A DNA stretch of 64,000 bases from Sphingomonas faeni (GCF_024273235.1 NZ_JANBVH010000006.1:1-64000); one strand, 5' to 3'. Shown: positions 45,372 through 55,825, counted from the stretch's first letter. Translations and numbers: made by a program. Notes: a model not told the origin generated them from the sequence alone.

Positions 45372-47444
45372 TCATTGCTGGCGGTCCCGCGTATCGTCCT
45401 CGGCAACCGTGCTGCCGGGCGTGGTGAGCGCTTCCTGCGTCGCGTTGGCCATATCGGTGGCGTTGACCACCGCCGGGGCGTCGCTGGGGACGATCGCGTC
45501 GGTCTTGGTGGCGATCGCCGCGGGTGGAGCGGACTGTGCCTTGCGGTACGTCTCCGCGGTCGCCGCCATGCGCGTGCGAATATCGCCGCCCCAGGTCGGT
45601 TCGACCTCGGCGAGCGACTTCAGCGCGCGCTCGCGGTCGAGCATATAGGTCATGATGTCGCGGGCGATCATCGGTGTGTCGAGGTTGCGCACGGTGTGGC
45701 CGTTATGCTCCAGCACCACCGCCAGCGCATAGCGCGGATTGTCGGCGGGGGCGAAACCGATGAACAGCGCATGGTCGCGCATCTTGAACGGCAGCTGGCC
45801 ATTCTTCAGCACGCCCGAGCGCCGCTCCGCCATCGTGATACGGCGGACCTGCGCGGTACCGGTCTTGCCCGCGATCGCGACGCCGGGAATGAGCAGCTTC
45901 GCCGCGCCGCCGGTGCCGCCCTGGTTGATCACCCCGAACATCGCGTCGCGGACGCGCGCGAGGTGCTCGGAATCGATCGCGAGGGCAGGGGAGTCGCGGT
46001 GGACATGGTTCGCGAGGATGCTCGGCTGCAACGCGCGTCCCGACGCGAGCCGCGCCGCCATCACCGCGAGCTGCAACGGGTTGGCGAGCACATAGCCCTG
46101 GCCGATCGACGCGTTGAGCGAATCCGCGACGGTCCAGTCGTGCTTATATTTCTTCAGCTTCCACGCCGGATCGGGCATCGTGCCGTAACGCTGCGTCGAG
46201 AAGGGCAGGTCGAACTTCTGCCCGAGCCCCAGCACGCGCGCGACCGGGGCGATCGCGTTGTAGCCGACCCGGCGCGCCATCTCGTAGAAATAGATGTCGC
46301 AGCTCTGCATGATCGCATTCTTCAGATCGAGCGGACCGTGGCCGCCTTTCTTGTGGCAGTGGAACACGCTGGTCCCCAGCCGCATCGCGCCCGAGCAATT
46401 GACGCGGGCCGACGGATCGACGCCCGCGTTCATCAGCGCGAGGCCGTTCATCGGCTTGACGGTCGAGCCCGGCGGATACAGCCCCTGCGTGACCTTGTTC
46501 ATCAGTGGCACGTGATCGTCGTCGCTGAGCATCTGCCATTCGAGATGGCTGATCCCGTCCGAAAAGCTGTTCGGATCATAGGCCGGCATCGACACCATCG
46601 CGAGCATCTCGCCGGTGCGGGTGTCGATCACGACGACCGATCCGGAGTTGGTGCCGAGGCGCCTTGCCGCGTATTCCTGCAAGCCGACATCGATCGTCAG
46701 GCGGGCGGTCTTGCCGGGGATGTCGGGCTTGGTGGCGAGTTCGGCGACCAGCTTGCCGCGCGCGGTCACTTCGACACGCTTGGCCCCGGCGACGCCGCGC
46801 AACTCCGCCTCGAGCATCTTCTCCAGCCCGTCCTTGCCGAGCTTGAAGCCGGGCGTCACGAGCAGCGGGTCGCGCGTCTTCTTGTATTGCTCGGCGTTGG
46901 GCACGCCGACATAGCCGGTCAGATGCGCGACCGCGGCGCCCGCCGGATAGTTGCGCGCGAAGCCGCGGGTGGGGGCGACGCCGGGCAGTTCGGGCAATCG
47001 AACGCTGACCGCGGCGAACCGCTCCCAGTCGAGATTCTCCGCGACCTGGACCGGCTGGAACCCGGCGGCGTGCTCCAGGTCGATCGCGATCCGTTCGACT
47101 TCCTCCGGCGGCAACTGGAGGATGCGGCCGAGCAGCGGCAGCACGCGCTCCTTGTCGCGGAGGCGATCGGGGATGATGTCGACGCGAAAATCGGTGCGGT
47201 TGTTGGCGATCGGCACGCCGTGGCGGTCGACGATCCAGCCGCGGCGGGGCGGCAACAGCGTCATGTTGACGCGGTTGCTCTCCGACAACATCGTGTAGCG
47301 CTCGTTCTGCGCGACCGACAGCCACGCCATCCGCCCCGCGAGCATGAGCCCGACCGCGCCCTGCGCCGCGCCCAGCATCCAGGCGCGCCTGGAGAAGGTG
47401 TACGCCTGCGACATCTCGGTGACGATCCGCGGGGTGTTCCTCAC
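45372..47444 (-). CDS. mrdA: penicillin-binding protein 2 (elongasome transpeptidase)
   Basis: A 690-residue class B PBP. After a membrane anchor (about 27-45) comes the dimerisation domain with RRGWIVDRHG, then the transpeptidase with the active-site Ser in PPGSTVKP, the SCD motif (MQSCDIYFYEM), and KTGTAQ. The C-terminal 60 residues are Ala/Thr-rich and low in complexity. It cross-links peptidoglycan on the side wall with RodA. The GTG at 47444 overlaps the mreD stop (GTGA); the ATG at 47414 is an alternative start ten codons on. Confidence 0.94.
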   Translation of the reverse strand: MRNTPRIVTEMSQAYTFSRRAWMLGAAQGAVGLMLAGRMAWLSVAQNERYTMLSESNRVNMTLLPPRRGWIVDRHGVPIANNRTDFRVDIIPDRLRDKERVLPLLGRILQLPPEEVERIAIDLEHAAGFQPVQVAENLDWERFAAVSVRLPELPGVAPTRGFARNYPAGAAVAHLTGYVGVPNAEQYKKTRDPLLVTPGFKLGKDGLEKMLEAELRGVAGAKRVEVTARGKLVAELATKPDIPGKTARLTIDVGLQEYAARRLGTNSGSVVVIDTRTGEMLAMVSMPAYDPNSFSDGISHLEWQMLSDDDHVPLMNKVTQGLYPPGSTVKPMNGLALMNAGVDPSARVNCSGAMRLGTSVFHCHKKGGHGPLDLKNAIMQSCDIYFYEMARRVGYNAIAPVARVLGLGQKFDLPFSTQRYGTMPDPAWKLKKYKHDWTVADSLNASIGQGYVLANPLQLAVMAARLASGRALQPSILANHVHRDSPALAIDSEHLARVRDAMFGVINQGGTGGAAKLLIPGVAIAGKTGTAQVRRITMAERRSGVLKNGQLPFKMRDHALFIGFAPADNPRYALAVVLEHNGHTVRNLDTPMIARDIMTYMLDRERALKSLAEVEPTWGGDIRTRMAATAETYRKAQSAPPAAIATKTDAIVPSDAPAVVNATDMANATQEALTTPGSTVAEDDTRDRQQ

Positions 47445-47971
47445 TCGCCGCCCCGCTTGTTCTGGATGAACGCGACGATCCGCGCGGCGAGCGGGAAGCA
47501 GAGCATCGTGACGACGATCTGCGCGATCAGCACGGTATCGACATGCGCGCCGACCGGTACAGCGATGAACCGCCCGCCCAGGATGCACGCCGCGATCAGG
47601 CCGCTCGCGATCAGCCAGTCCTGCCAATAGTCGCGAAACGCCAGGCGCTGTTCGAGCATGTCGATCCCGACGAACGCGAGCGACCACATCAGCACCGCGC
47701 TGCCGAGCGGCTGGCCGCTGACCAGATCGTCGAACAGCCCGAGCGGGGCCGCCGCCCAGGGCCGGAACGCGAACCGCGCGAGCAGCCGCCACGCCAGCAG
47801 CATGACGAACCCGAATGGCGGCAGCAGCGGAATCGTCGCGACCACCGGGATGATCGTGACCAGCGATCCCGCCATGACCGTCGCCCACGGGATCGCCCGT
47901 GCGCGGCTGGCCGGCAGCTTGGTCTCGAACGGCTTGTAGTCGACGCTGTCGACGACGCGGGGGCGGCTCAT
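47441..47971 (-). CDS. mreD: rod shape-determining protein MreD
   Basis: A 176-residue inner-membrane protein with about five helices, following mreC and overlapping mrdA by 4 bp. Sequence conservation in this family is low; the identification rests on size, hydrophobic pattern and the mreB-mreC-mreD-mrdA-rodA order. It is a component of the elongation machinery that stabilises MreC. Confidence 0.9.
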   Translation of the reverse strand: MSRPRVVDSVDYKPFETKLPASRARAIPWATVMAGSLVTIIPVVATIPLLPPFGFVMLLAWRLLARFAFRPWAAAPLGLFDDLVSGQPLGSAVLMWSLAFVGIDMLEQRLAFRDYWQDWLIASGLIAACILGGRFIAVPVGAHVDTVLIAQIVVTMLCFPLAARIVAFIQNKRGGE

Positions 47972-47981
47972 CGCGACACGC

Positions 47982-48854
47982 TCACTGCGGGGCGATCGGG
48001 CGCGGCGGCGGGACCGGCATGAACACCTTCTCGACCAGCGCGAAATCGAGCGTGTCGGGATCGGCGAAGGTACGCGCCATCACCGAATCCGAGCCTGCCC
48101 TGGTCACCCGGGCGACCGGTACGCCGGGGCCGTAGATGCCGCCGGTGCCGGTCGTCACGAACAGGTCGCCCGCGTTGAAGCGGACATTGGTCGCGTTGAC
48201 CGAGCGGATGTCGATCATCCCGTCGCCGCGCCCCGCCGCGATCGCAGGCAGGCCGTCGCGGGTACGGCGGACGGGGACGATGCTGTCGCCGTCGCTCAGC
48301 AACAGCACGCGCGCCGCGTTCGGCCCGGTCTCGACCACGCGGCCGATCAGGCCATCGGGGCCGCGCACCGGCATGCCGGGCTTCACACCGCTCCACCGGC
48401 CCGCATTGAGCAGCGCAAAGCGCCGCCCGCTCGACGCGCTCGAACTCACCAGCCGCGCGGTCACGACGGGCTCGGGCGAACGATCGCGGATCGCGAGTAA
48501 CGAGCGAAGTCGTCGGTTGTCATAGGCGATCGTCCGCGCCCGCATCAGCAGCGCACGGGTCCGCGCGCGATCCGCCCGCAGCGCGACGTTCTCCTGCTTC
48601 ACGAAGAAGTAATTGCCGATCGCATCGGGGATGCCCGAGATCGACGACCCGACCGTGGCAAGGCCGGTCGAGACCGGCGTGGTCACGCCCGCCACACCCA
48701 TGCGCAGCGCCGAGAACGCCGGCGGATTGAACGTGGACGCGACGAGCAGCACCAGGCCCACCACCGCACCGGCGACGGCGAGCACATAGCCCATGAACAC
48801 ACCATATTGCCGACGTCGGGAAAACCCCGTGCGCCGGTCGCGGGCTGGCGCCAT
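47982..48854 (-). CDS. mreC: rod shape-determining protein MreC
   Basis: A 290-residue bitopic protein: basic cytosolic N-terminus (RDRRTGFSRRRQ), membrane helix at about 20-42, a coiled-coil at about 80-120 (VKQENVALRADRARTRALLMRAR), and the two beta-barrel domains (AGRWSGVKPGMPVRGPDGLIG, then VTTGTGGIYGPGVPVARV). It links MreB to PBP2 in the periplasm. It is 10 bp upstream of mreD and 106 bp downstream of mreB. Confidence 0.93.
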   Translation of the reverse strand: MAPARDRRTGFSRRRQYGVFMGYVLAVAGAVVGLVLLVASTFNPPAFSALRMGVAGVTTPVSTGLATVGSSISGIPDAIGNYFFVKQENVALRADRARTRALLMRARTIAYDNRRLRSLLAIRDRSPEPVVTARLVSSSASSGRRFALLNAGRWSGVKPGMPVRGPDGLIGRVVETGPNAARVLLLSDGDSIVPVRRTRDGLPAIAAGRGDGMIDIRSVNATNVRFNAGDLFVTTGTGGIYGPGVPVARVTRAGSDSVMARTFADPDTLDFALVEKVFMPVPPPRPIAPQ

Positions 48855-48960
48855 GCGCCTGTCCCCCTGTCTCGGGCGCCGCCGAAGCGCAGGGGCCAGA
48901 TCCCCCGCGACTCGGACGACGCGATTTCGTGTCCGCGTGTCTTAAAGCAAAACCAACCTC

Positions 48961-50004
<1,044 letters not shown>

Positions 50005-50172
50005 TCAATCAGGGTCCCGTAATCCTGGCCGCCGGACGGGCGGCACATCGTTTCAAACGTATTGCGCACACATCATCTCGCGTGACCCGCCGGTGATGTC
50101 GAGCACCGGGTGCCTGTATTAAATGGCGTTTGCGGGTCGCGGGATGCCGTCGCTTGGTCTAGACGCAAACCC

Positions 50173-51975
50173 ATGTCAATACGGCGTCTCCCCGAGCATC
50201 TGGTCAATCGCATCGCCGCCGGTGAAGTGGTGGAAAGACCCGCCAGCGCGTTGAAGGAGTTAGTCGAAAACGCGATCGACGCGGGCGCGGGGCGCATCGC
50301 AATTCTCCTTGTCGAAGGCGGAACTTCGCGCATCGAAGTCGCCGACGACGGCTGCGGGATGACGCCTGCCGACATGGCGCTCGCGCTTGAACGTCACGCC
50401 ACTTCGAAGCTGCCCGACGAGTTTATCGAATCGGTCGTGACGTTGGGCTTTCGCGGCGAGGCGTTGCCCTCGATTGCGAGCGTCGCAAGGCTGACGATCG
50501 AAAGCCGGATTCGCGGTGCCGAAGGCTGGGCGCGGACCGTCGACAATGGCCGGGTCGAGCGCGAAGGTCCCGCCGCGCTCCCGCCCGGCACGCGGGTAGT
50601 GGTCGAGGACCTCTTCGCCCGCGTCCCCGCTCGCCGCAAGTTCCTCCGCAGCCCCCGCGCCGAATACGCCGCCTGCCTTGACGTCGTCCGCCGGCTCGCA
50701 ATGGCTAGGCCCGATATCGGCTTCACGCTGGAGCATGACGGCCGCCGCGCGTTGTCGGCGACGCAGGTCGAGGACCGGCCGGGCAGGGTGGCGACGCTCA
50801 CCGACCGCGCGCTCGCCGATAATTCGGTCGCGATCGACCTCGAGAGGGAGGGCCTCGTCCTCGGCGGGGTCGCCAGCCTGCCGACCTACAATCGCGGCAT
50901 CGCCGACCACCAGTATCTCTTCGTCAACGGCCGCCCGGTAAAGGACCGCCTGCTGATGGGCGCGATCCGCGGTGCCTATGCCGAGATGCTCCCGCGCGAT
51001 CGCCACGCGGTGGTGGCGCTGTTCCTCGACATCCCCACCGACCAGGTCGACGTCAACGTCCACCCCGCGAAAACCGAAGTCCGCTTCCGCGACCCGGCAA
51101 TGGTGAGGGGCCTCATCGTCTCGGGCTTGCGCCGCGCCCTCGACGCCGCCGGCCATCGCAGCCAACGCGCCAGCGAGTCCGCCCTCTCGATGTGGCAACC
51201 GGAAAGCTCCTCTCCCGAAAGGGGAGAGGAAGGGGCCCGTCCGCAAAGCGGATGGGAAGGCGAGGGCACGCCCCAAAGACTAGCGCTCGAGAACAGAAGC
51301 TACGGCGCGGTCAACGACTCTCGCCCAACCTTCTTCGCGTCGCCTCCGCAGGCGCGCGCAGAACCCGCCTGGTCACCCCCACCGCAAACCTCGGCTTTCC
51401 CGATGGGCGTCGCCAGAGGCCAGGTCGCCAAGACCTACATAGTCGCCGAAGCCGAAGACGGTCTCGTCCTGGTCGACCAGCACGCCGCCCACGAACGCCT
51501 CGTCCTCGAACGCATGCGCGCAGCCCTGATCGGCGGCACGATCGCAAGCCAGGCCCTCCTGATCCCCGAAGTCGTAGAACTCGACGAACCGGCATGCGAC
51601 CGCCTCGAATCCCGCGCCGAAGAACTCTCGGAATTCGGTCTCGACCTCGAACGTTTCGGCCCCCACGCGATGCTGGTCCGCGCCACCCCGGCCCTCCTAG
51701 GCCAAAGCGACCCCAAAGGCCTCGTCACCGATCTGGCCGACGAACTCGCCGCCTTCGACGAAGCCCTCTCCCTAAAAGAGCGCCTCGATGCAGTAGCCGG
51801 CACGATGGCCTGCCACGGCTCCGTCCGCGCCGGTCGCATCCTGTCGGTCCCAGAAATGAACGCGCTCCTCCGCGAAATGGAAGTCACCCCCCATTCCGGC
51901 CAATGCAACCACGGCCGCCCCACCTGGGTGAAACTCGCGCACGGCGACATCGAGAAGCTGTTCGGGCGGAAGTGA
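50173..51975 (+). CDS. mutL: DNA mismatch repair protein MutL
   Basis: A 600-residue GHKL ATPase of mismatch repair. The N domain shows ENAIDAGA, DDGCGM, and GFRGEALPSIASV. The linker (about 335-410) is low in conservation. The C-terminal domain carries DQHAAHERLVLE at about 435-446, which fits the metal-dependent endonuclease motif DQHAx2Ex4E, so this MutL should nick DNA itself, unlike the E. coli protein. A 60-bp palindromic repeat (51207-51266) lies in frame in the linker and adds about 20 residues. The ATG at 50173 begins the conserved RRLPEHLVNRIAAGE block directly. Confidence 0.96.
   Translation: MSIRRLPEHLVNRIAAGEVVERPASALKELVENAIDAGAGRIAILLVEGGTSRIEVADDGCGMTPADMALALERHATSKLPDEFIESVVTLGFRGEALPSIASVARLTIESRIRGAEGWARTVDNGRVEREGPAALPPGTRVVVEDLFARVPARRKFLRSPRAEYAACLDVVRRLAMARPDIGFTLEHDGRRALSATQVEDRPGRVATLTDRALADNSVAIDLEREGLVLGGVASLPTYNRGIADHQYLFVNGRPVKDRLLMGAIRGAYAEMLPRDRHAVVALFLDIPTDQVDVNVHPAKTEVRFRDPAMVRGLIVSGLRRALDAAGHRSQRASESALSMWQPESSSPERGEEGARPQSGWEGEGTPQRLALENRSYGAVNDSRPTFFASPPQARAEPAWSPPPQTSAFPMGVARGQVAKTYIVAEAEDGLVLVDQHAAHERLVLERMRAALIGGTIASQALLIPEVVELDEPACDRLESRAEELSEFGLDLERFGPHAMLVRATPALLGQSDPKGLVTDLADELAAFDEALSLKERLDAVAGTMACHGSVRAGRILSVPEMNALLREMEVTPHSGQCNHGRPTWVKLAHGDIEKLFGRK
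51207..51266. repeat. palindromic element inside the mutL coding sequence
   Basis: CTCCTCTCCC, GAAA, GGGGAGAGGA form one hairpin, and CCCGTCCGC, AAA, GCGGATGGG a second. The 60 bases equal 20 codons and leave the reading frame intact, encoding roughly SSPERGEEGARPQSGWEGE in the MutL linker. The composition and two-hairpin form match the elements at 8521 and 57555. Confidence 0.75.
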
Positions 51976-51982
51976 AGGGGCC

Positions 51983-52408
51983 TTATGCGGCCTTGCGGGG
52001 GCGTCCGCCCTTCGCGCCGTTCGCCCGTGCTGCTGCGGCCTTGGCGGGCGACGTTGCCTGACCCGCATGTCGCGCCAACTCGCGCGTCATCCAGTCGCGC
52101 GTACCGAACAGGCCCGACACCAGCGCCGGTACGTAGAGATCGGCATCGAGAGCCGGCCAATGGAGATTGAACCCCATGCCATCGACTTCGACGTCGGCAA
52201 GCTGATCGTCGGTCGCGCCATTCAAATCCTGGACGAGTTGAGCCGGGAAGGCATAGGCGCAGCCGTTGGTCAGTTCGAGCGTCACGCGCCCGGTTGCGTG
52301 ATCGTACCGGGCTTCTGCCGCCCGCACCGCGGTTGTCATCAAGTCCTGCCCGCGCGCTTCCGCCACGTCGAACTGCGCTTCAAGCTGGGGGTCAGTCTTT
52401 TGAGCCAT
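51983..52408 (-). CDS. DUF2442 domain-containing protein
   Basis: A 141-residue protein. The central part (about 30-80) matches DUF2442: AEARYDHATGRVTLELTNGC, FPAQLVQDL, and VDGMGFNLHWPALDADLYVPALVSG. The C-terminal tail ends in basic KGGRPRKAA, possibly nucleic-acid binding. It overlaps the DUF4160 gene by 17 bp. DUF4160 and DUF2442 genes are often neighbours, and the pair has been regarded as a possible toxin-antitoxin-like module; no activity is established that I can cite. Confidence 0.82.
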   Translation of the reverse strand: MAQKTDPQLEAQFDVAEARGQDLMTTAVRAAEARYDHATGRVTLELTNGCAYAFPAQLVQDLNGATDDQLADVEVDGMGFNLHWPALDADLYVPALVSGLFGTRDWMTRELARHAGQATSPAKAAAARANGAKGGRPRKAA

Positions 52409-52640
52409 GTATCGTCTCCCATGCCGCGAGAAAGTGCGCCTGATGCTCCATCGCTTCAGCCATTAGGCGGCGCATGTCGGTGCGCTTGATGCCGATGCTC
52501 TGGACCATCTCCGGCTTGCCATCGGCACCGAGCAGATTGATCTTCGCCTGTCCTGCGCCGGTGATGTGAACGTGCGCGGGTTCGTGATCCAAGGTGTAGA
52601 TCACGAACCGAAAGCCGAGAGCGCGATGAACCACAACCAT
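52392..52640 (-). CDS. DUF4160 domain-containing protein
   Basis: An 82-residue protein with the DUF4160 signature: FVIYTLDHEPAHVHITGAG at about 12-30, then AKINLLGADG and a C-terminal helix (RRLMAEAMEHQAHFLAAW). The DHEPAHVH stretch is the conserved family core. It is the first gene of a pair with DUF2442 (17-bp overlap). Function is unknown; the pairing suggests that the two proteins act together. Confidence 0.82.
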   Translation of the reverse strand: MVVVHRALGFRFVIYTLDHEPAHVHITGAGQAKINLLGADGKPEMVQSIGIKRTDMRRLMAEAMEHQAHFLAAWETIHGSKD

Positions 52641-52799
52641 TGCTGCAAATAACCCATCGGATGGGTTTGTGCAATCGGGGGCGGCTAGGTGTGCGTGGTC
52701 GCACGTAGAGAGTGGGCATGCGCGGAGTAGGCATGAGGAGTAGGCATAAGGTCAGGCCTGATGTGGCATTATCGTGCCATTCCGGGCACAACGCCGCAA

Positions 52800-53045
52800 A
52801 TGGACCCACTCTCCCTATTCGGCCTAGCCGCGGTCTCCTTCACCCTGCTATGCTACGCCAAGGAGGCCGGGTCGCACTGGTGGACGCTCGGCTTCGCGTT
52901 CGGGTGCGTGCTCGGGTCGATCTACGGCTTCCTCCAAGGCGCGTGGCCGTTCGGGGTGGTCGAGATCATCTGGACGGTCGTCTCGTTCCGCCGCTGGCTG
53001 GCGATGCGTCGAGCCGTGCCCGCGCCCATGGAACCGCTCGCTTGA
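52800..53045 (+). CDS. small membrane protein, unknown
   Basis: An 81-residue protein with three hydrophobic segments: about 4-18 (LFGLAAVSFTLLCYA), 23-45 (HWWTLGFAFGCVLGSIYGFL), and 48-62 (WPFGVVEIIWTVVSF). A short basic tail follows. It resembles small YgjV- or CBU_0592-like membrane proteins with a YGxxxGxWPxxxxEIIW pattern, which is a family resemblance only. An upstream ATG at 52761 would add 13 residues. It lies 154 bp before rpsM, where other alphaproteobacteria commonly have adk. Confidence 0.65.
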   Translation: MDPLSLFGLAAVSFTLLCYAKEAGSHWWTLGFAFGCVLGSIYGFLQGAWPFGVVEIIWTVVSFRRWLAMRRAVPAPMEPLA

Positions 53046-53199
53046 CAGCGCGTTGGCGCGCGCTTATTCGAACTCTCCCCGACACGACGGTTCCGGCGGC
53101 GCTTGTTTGCGTTCGTCGCTATTGTGCGTTTCGGTTCATCGCTAAGAGATGGGGTTCGTGCAGCCATGCCGGACCTCGTGGAGCAGGAGAACCAAGTTC

Positions 53200-53568
53200 A
53201 TGGCACGTATCGCGGGTGTTAATATCCCGACCAACAAGCGCGTGGTGATCGCGCTGACTTACATTCACGGCATCGGTTCGACCAAGGCCAAGGAAATCGT
53301 CGCGAAGCTCGGCATCGCCGACACCGCCCGCGTCCAGGACCTGACCGACCAGGAAGTCCTGCACATCCGCGAGACGATCGACGCCGATCACACCGTCGAG
53401 GGCGATCTGCGCCGCCAGACCTCGATGAACATCAAGCGCCTGATGGATCTCGCCTGCTATCGCGGCCTGCGTCATCGCAAGGGCCTCCCGGTCCGCGGCC
53501 AGCGCACGCATACCAATGCGCGCACCCGCAAGGGCAAGGCCAAGCCGATCGCCGGCAAGAAGAAGTAA
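53200..53568 (+). CDS. rpsM: 30S ribosomal protein S13
   Basis: A 122-residue ribosomal protein: [20 protein letters not shown] at the start, the helix-two-turn-helix region, and the basic C-terminus ([20 protein letters not shown], then KPIAGKKK) that contacts P-site tRNA. ATG at 53200 was chosen on the conserved N-terminus; GGAG lies upstream. It is the first gene of the rpsM-rpsK-rpoA-rplQ group here, cut off from the usual secY-adk neighbours. Confidence 0.98.
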   Translation: MARIAGVNIPTNKRVVIALTYIHGIGSTKAKEIVAKLGIADTARVQDLTDQEVLHIRETIDADHTVEGDLRRQTSMNIKRLMDLACYRGLRHRKGLPVRGQRTHTNARTRKGKAKPIAGKKK

Positions 53569-53590
53569 TCCGCTTTTTCAACGGATTACT
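53564..53590 (+). promoter_or_regulatory. hairpin between rpsM and rpsK
   Basis: AGTAATCCG, which includes the rpsM stop codon, pairs exactly with CGGATTACT over the loop CTTTTTCAA. The T-run is in the loop, so it is not a standard terminator. It could be a processing or stability element, or lower translation coupling. Confidence 0.45.
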
Positions 53591-53652
53591 CCGCCGGCGC
53601 TGGTCCTTAGCGACCGCCCGGCGTCACGCAGATACAGGTCAGGAAATACACC

Positions 53653-54042
53653 ATGGCACGCGAACCTCAGCGCATTAAGCGGCGCGAGCGCAAGAACATC
53701 ACCTCTGGCGTCGCTCACGTGAATGCCAGCTTCAACAACACCATGATCACGATCACCGATGCCCAGGGCAACGCGATCTCGTGGTCGTCGGCCGGCGCAA
53801 TGGGCTTCAAGGGCTCGCGCAAGTCGACTCCGTACGCGGCCCAGGTCGCAGCGGAAGACGCCGGCAAGAAGGCCGCCGAGCACGGCGTCCGCACGATCGA
53901 AGTCGAGGTCAAGGGCCCCGGCTCGGGTCGCGAATCGGCACTGCGCGCACTTCAGGCAGTCGGTTTCCAGATCACGTCGATCCGCGACGTGACCTCGATC
54001 CCGCACAACGGCGTTCGCCCTTCGAAGCGTCGTCGCGTCTGA
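53653..54042 (+). CDS. rpsK: 30S ribosomal protein S11
   Basis: A 129-residue protein with the conserved [34 protein letters not shown] and C-terminal [14 protein letters not shown]. It is part of the platform of the 30S subunit and neighbours the Shine-Dalgarno helix. It sits between rpsM and rpoA as in most bacteria. Confidence 0.98.
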   Translation: MAREPQRIKRRERKNITSGVAHVNASFNNTMITITDAQGNAISWSSAGAMGFKGSRKSTPYAAQVAAEDAGKKAAEHGVRTIEVEVKGPGSGRESALRALQAVGFQITSIRDVTSIPHNGVRPSKRRRV

Positions 54043-54157
54043 TTTCTCCGACGTTGTCCGCGCACGGTTGACCCTGATCAGGTCGAACGCGCGTCGCGGA
54101 TGCATTTTAATGGCCGGCGGAAGTCCTTTTCGTCGGCCCCCAAATTAGGGGAAGCAT

Positions 54158-55228
54158 GTGTCTGTCAACGCAAAGAACTGGCAGGAACTCAAGAAGCCCA
54201 GCGGCCTGGAGAAAAAGGCCGGTGGCGACACCAAGCGCAAGGCGACCTTCATCGCCGAGCCGCTCGAGCGTGGCTTCGGCCTGACGCTCGGCAACGCGCT
54301 GCGTCGCGTGTTGCTCTCGTCGCTGCAGGGCGCGGCCGTCACCTCGATCAAGATCGAGAACGTGCTGCATGAGTTCTCGTCTTTGGCCGGCGTCCGCGAG
54401 GACGTGACCGACATCGTCCTCAACGTGAAGCAGATCGCGATCCGCATGCAGGGCGAGGGGCCCAAGCGCCTCCAGCTTTCGGCAACGGGTCCGGGTGAAG
54501 TCAAGGCTGGCGACATCGCCGTCTCGGGCGACATCGAGATCATGAACAAGGATCTCGTGATCTGCCACCTCGATGAGGGTGCGACGCTCAACATGGAGCT
54601 GACCGCCGACATCGGTAAGGGTTACGTGCCCGCGACCGCAAACCGCCCGGCCGACGCGCCGATCGGTCTGATCCCGGTCGATGCGCTGTACTCGCCGGTA
54701 CGTCAGGTTTCGTACAAGGTCGACCCGACTCGCGTCGGTCAGGACCTGGATTACGACAAGCTGACGCTGACGATCGAAACCGACGGCACGATCACCCCGG
54801 AAGACGCAGTCGGCTATGCCGGTCGCATCCTTCAGGACCAGCTCGCGCTGTTCGTCCACTTCGACGATTCGTCGGTGACGCGCTCGTCGGCCCCGATCGG
54901 CCAGGCAGCACCCGCTGCCGGTGGTGCGGAGCCGGCTGGCGACACCCAGCAGATCAACCGTTACCTTCTCAAGAAGGTCGACGAGTTGGAACTGTCGGTG
55001 CGGTCGGCGAACTGCCTCAAGAACGACAACATCATCTACATCGGCGATCTGGTCGGCAAGACCGAAGCCGAGATGCTGCGTACGCCTAACTTCGGCCGTA
55101 AGTCCTTGAATGAAATCAAGGAAGTGCTGTCGTCGATGGGTCTTCGCCTGGGCATGGAAATCCCCGGCTGGCCACCTGAGAACATCGAAGAGATGGCCAA
55201 GAAGCTCGAGCAAGAGATAATGGGGTAA
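54158..55228 (+). CDS. rpoA: DNA-directed RNA polymerase alpha subunit
   Basis: A 356-residue subunit: N-terminal assembly domain ([20 protein letters not shown] at about 32-51), flexible linker (about 245-270, Ala/Pro/Gly-rich), and the C-terminal domain that binds UP elements and activators ([30 protein letters not shown]). The start is GTG at 54158 with AGGGG ten or so bases upstream. A palindromic repeat separates it from rplQ. Confidence 0.98.
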   Translation: MSVNAKNWQELKKPSGLEKKAGGDTKRKATFIAEPLERGFGLTLGNALRRVLLSSLQGAAVTSIKIENVLHEFSSLAGVREDVTDIVLNVKQIAIRMQGEGPKRLQLSATGPGEVKAGDIAVSGDIEIMNKDLVICHLDEGATLNMELTADIGKGYVPATANRPADAPIGLIPVDALYSPVRQVSYKVDPTRVGQDLDYDKLTLTIETDGTITPEDAVGYAGRILQDQLALFVHFDDSSVTRSSAPIGQAAPAAGGAEPAGDTQQINRYLLKKVDELELSVRSANCLKNDNIIYIGDLVGKTEAEMLRTPNFGRKSLNEIKEVLSSMGLRLGMEIPGWPPENIEEMAKKLEQEIMG

Positions 55229-55240
55229 GGCAATCCCGTC

Positions 55241-55321
55241 CGTCATCCTGACGAAAGTCAGGATCCAGAGTTACGGACGGTGCGTGTTTTACCCTGGGTC
55301 CCAGCTTTCGCTGGGATGACG
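55241..55321. repeat. palindromic repeat between rpoA and rplQ
   Basis: It begins CGTCATCCTGACGAAAGTCA (a hairpin), contains GGATCCAGAG and ACCCTGGGTCCCAG, and ends CGCTGGGATGACG; the outer ends are inverted. The ends match the element at 14692-14787. It lies 12 bp after the rpoA stop in a core operon and, if transcribed, would fold into two hairpins. Confidence 0.8.
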
Positions 55322-55399
55322 GATATTCGGGTGGGCCACCGTCCCCACCGGCTCCCGGGTACCTCATACGGCCCCTGAACGAACGAAAAGGTATTAAAC

Positions 55400-55822
55400 A
55401 TGCGCCATCGCGTAGGCGGCCGTAAGCTTCAGCGGACCTCGGCCCACCGTCTTGCTCTGTTCCGCAACATGAGCGCCGCGCTCATCAAGCACGAGCAGAT
55501 CACCACCACCGTCGCCAAGGCGAAGGAACTGCGTCCGTACGTCGAGAAGTTGATCACGCTCGCGAAGAAGGGTGGCCTGTCCAACCGTCGTCTCGCGCAC
55601 GGCAAGCTGCTCGACGATGCGCAGTTGATCAAGCTGTTCGACGTTCTGGCGACCCGCTATGCGAATCGCAATGGCGGCTACACCCGCGTCATCAAGGCCG
55701 GCATCCGCATGTCGGACGCCTCGCCGATGGCCGTCATCGAGTTCGTCGACCGCGACGTCTCGGCAAAGGGCCAGGATTCGGGTCCGGTGATGACCGACAA
55801 CGAGTATGACGACGCCGCCTGA
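55400..55822 (+). CDS. rplQ: 50S ribosomal protein L17
   Basis: A 140-residue protein with the conserved N-terminus [20 protein letters not shown] and core [20 protein letters not shown]. The C-terminal 20 residues are an acidic extension (SAKGQDSG...NEYDDAA). It follows rpoA after a 171-bp gap enlarged by a palindromic repeat. Confidence 0.98.
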   Translation: MRHRVGGRKLQRTSAHRLALFRNMSAALIKHEQITTTVAKAKELRPYVEKLITLAKKGGLSNRRLAHGKLLDDAQLIKLFDVLATRYANRNGGYTRVIKAGIRMSDASPMAVIEFVDRDVSAKGQDSGPVMTDNEYDDAA

Positions 55823-55825
55823 TCC

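Noticed and set aside
45210..47630. 806-residue plus-strand frame opposite mrdA and rodA
   Set aside because: Antisense shadow: the opposite strand encodes PBP2 with its active-site motifs.
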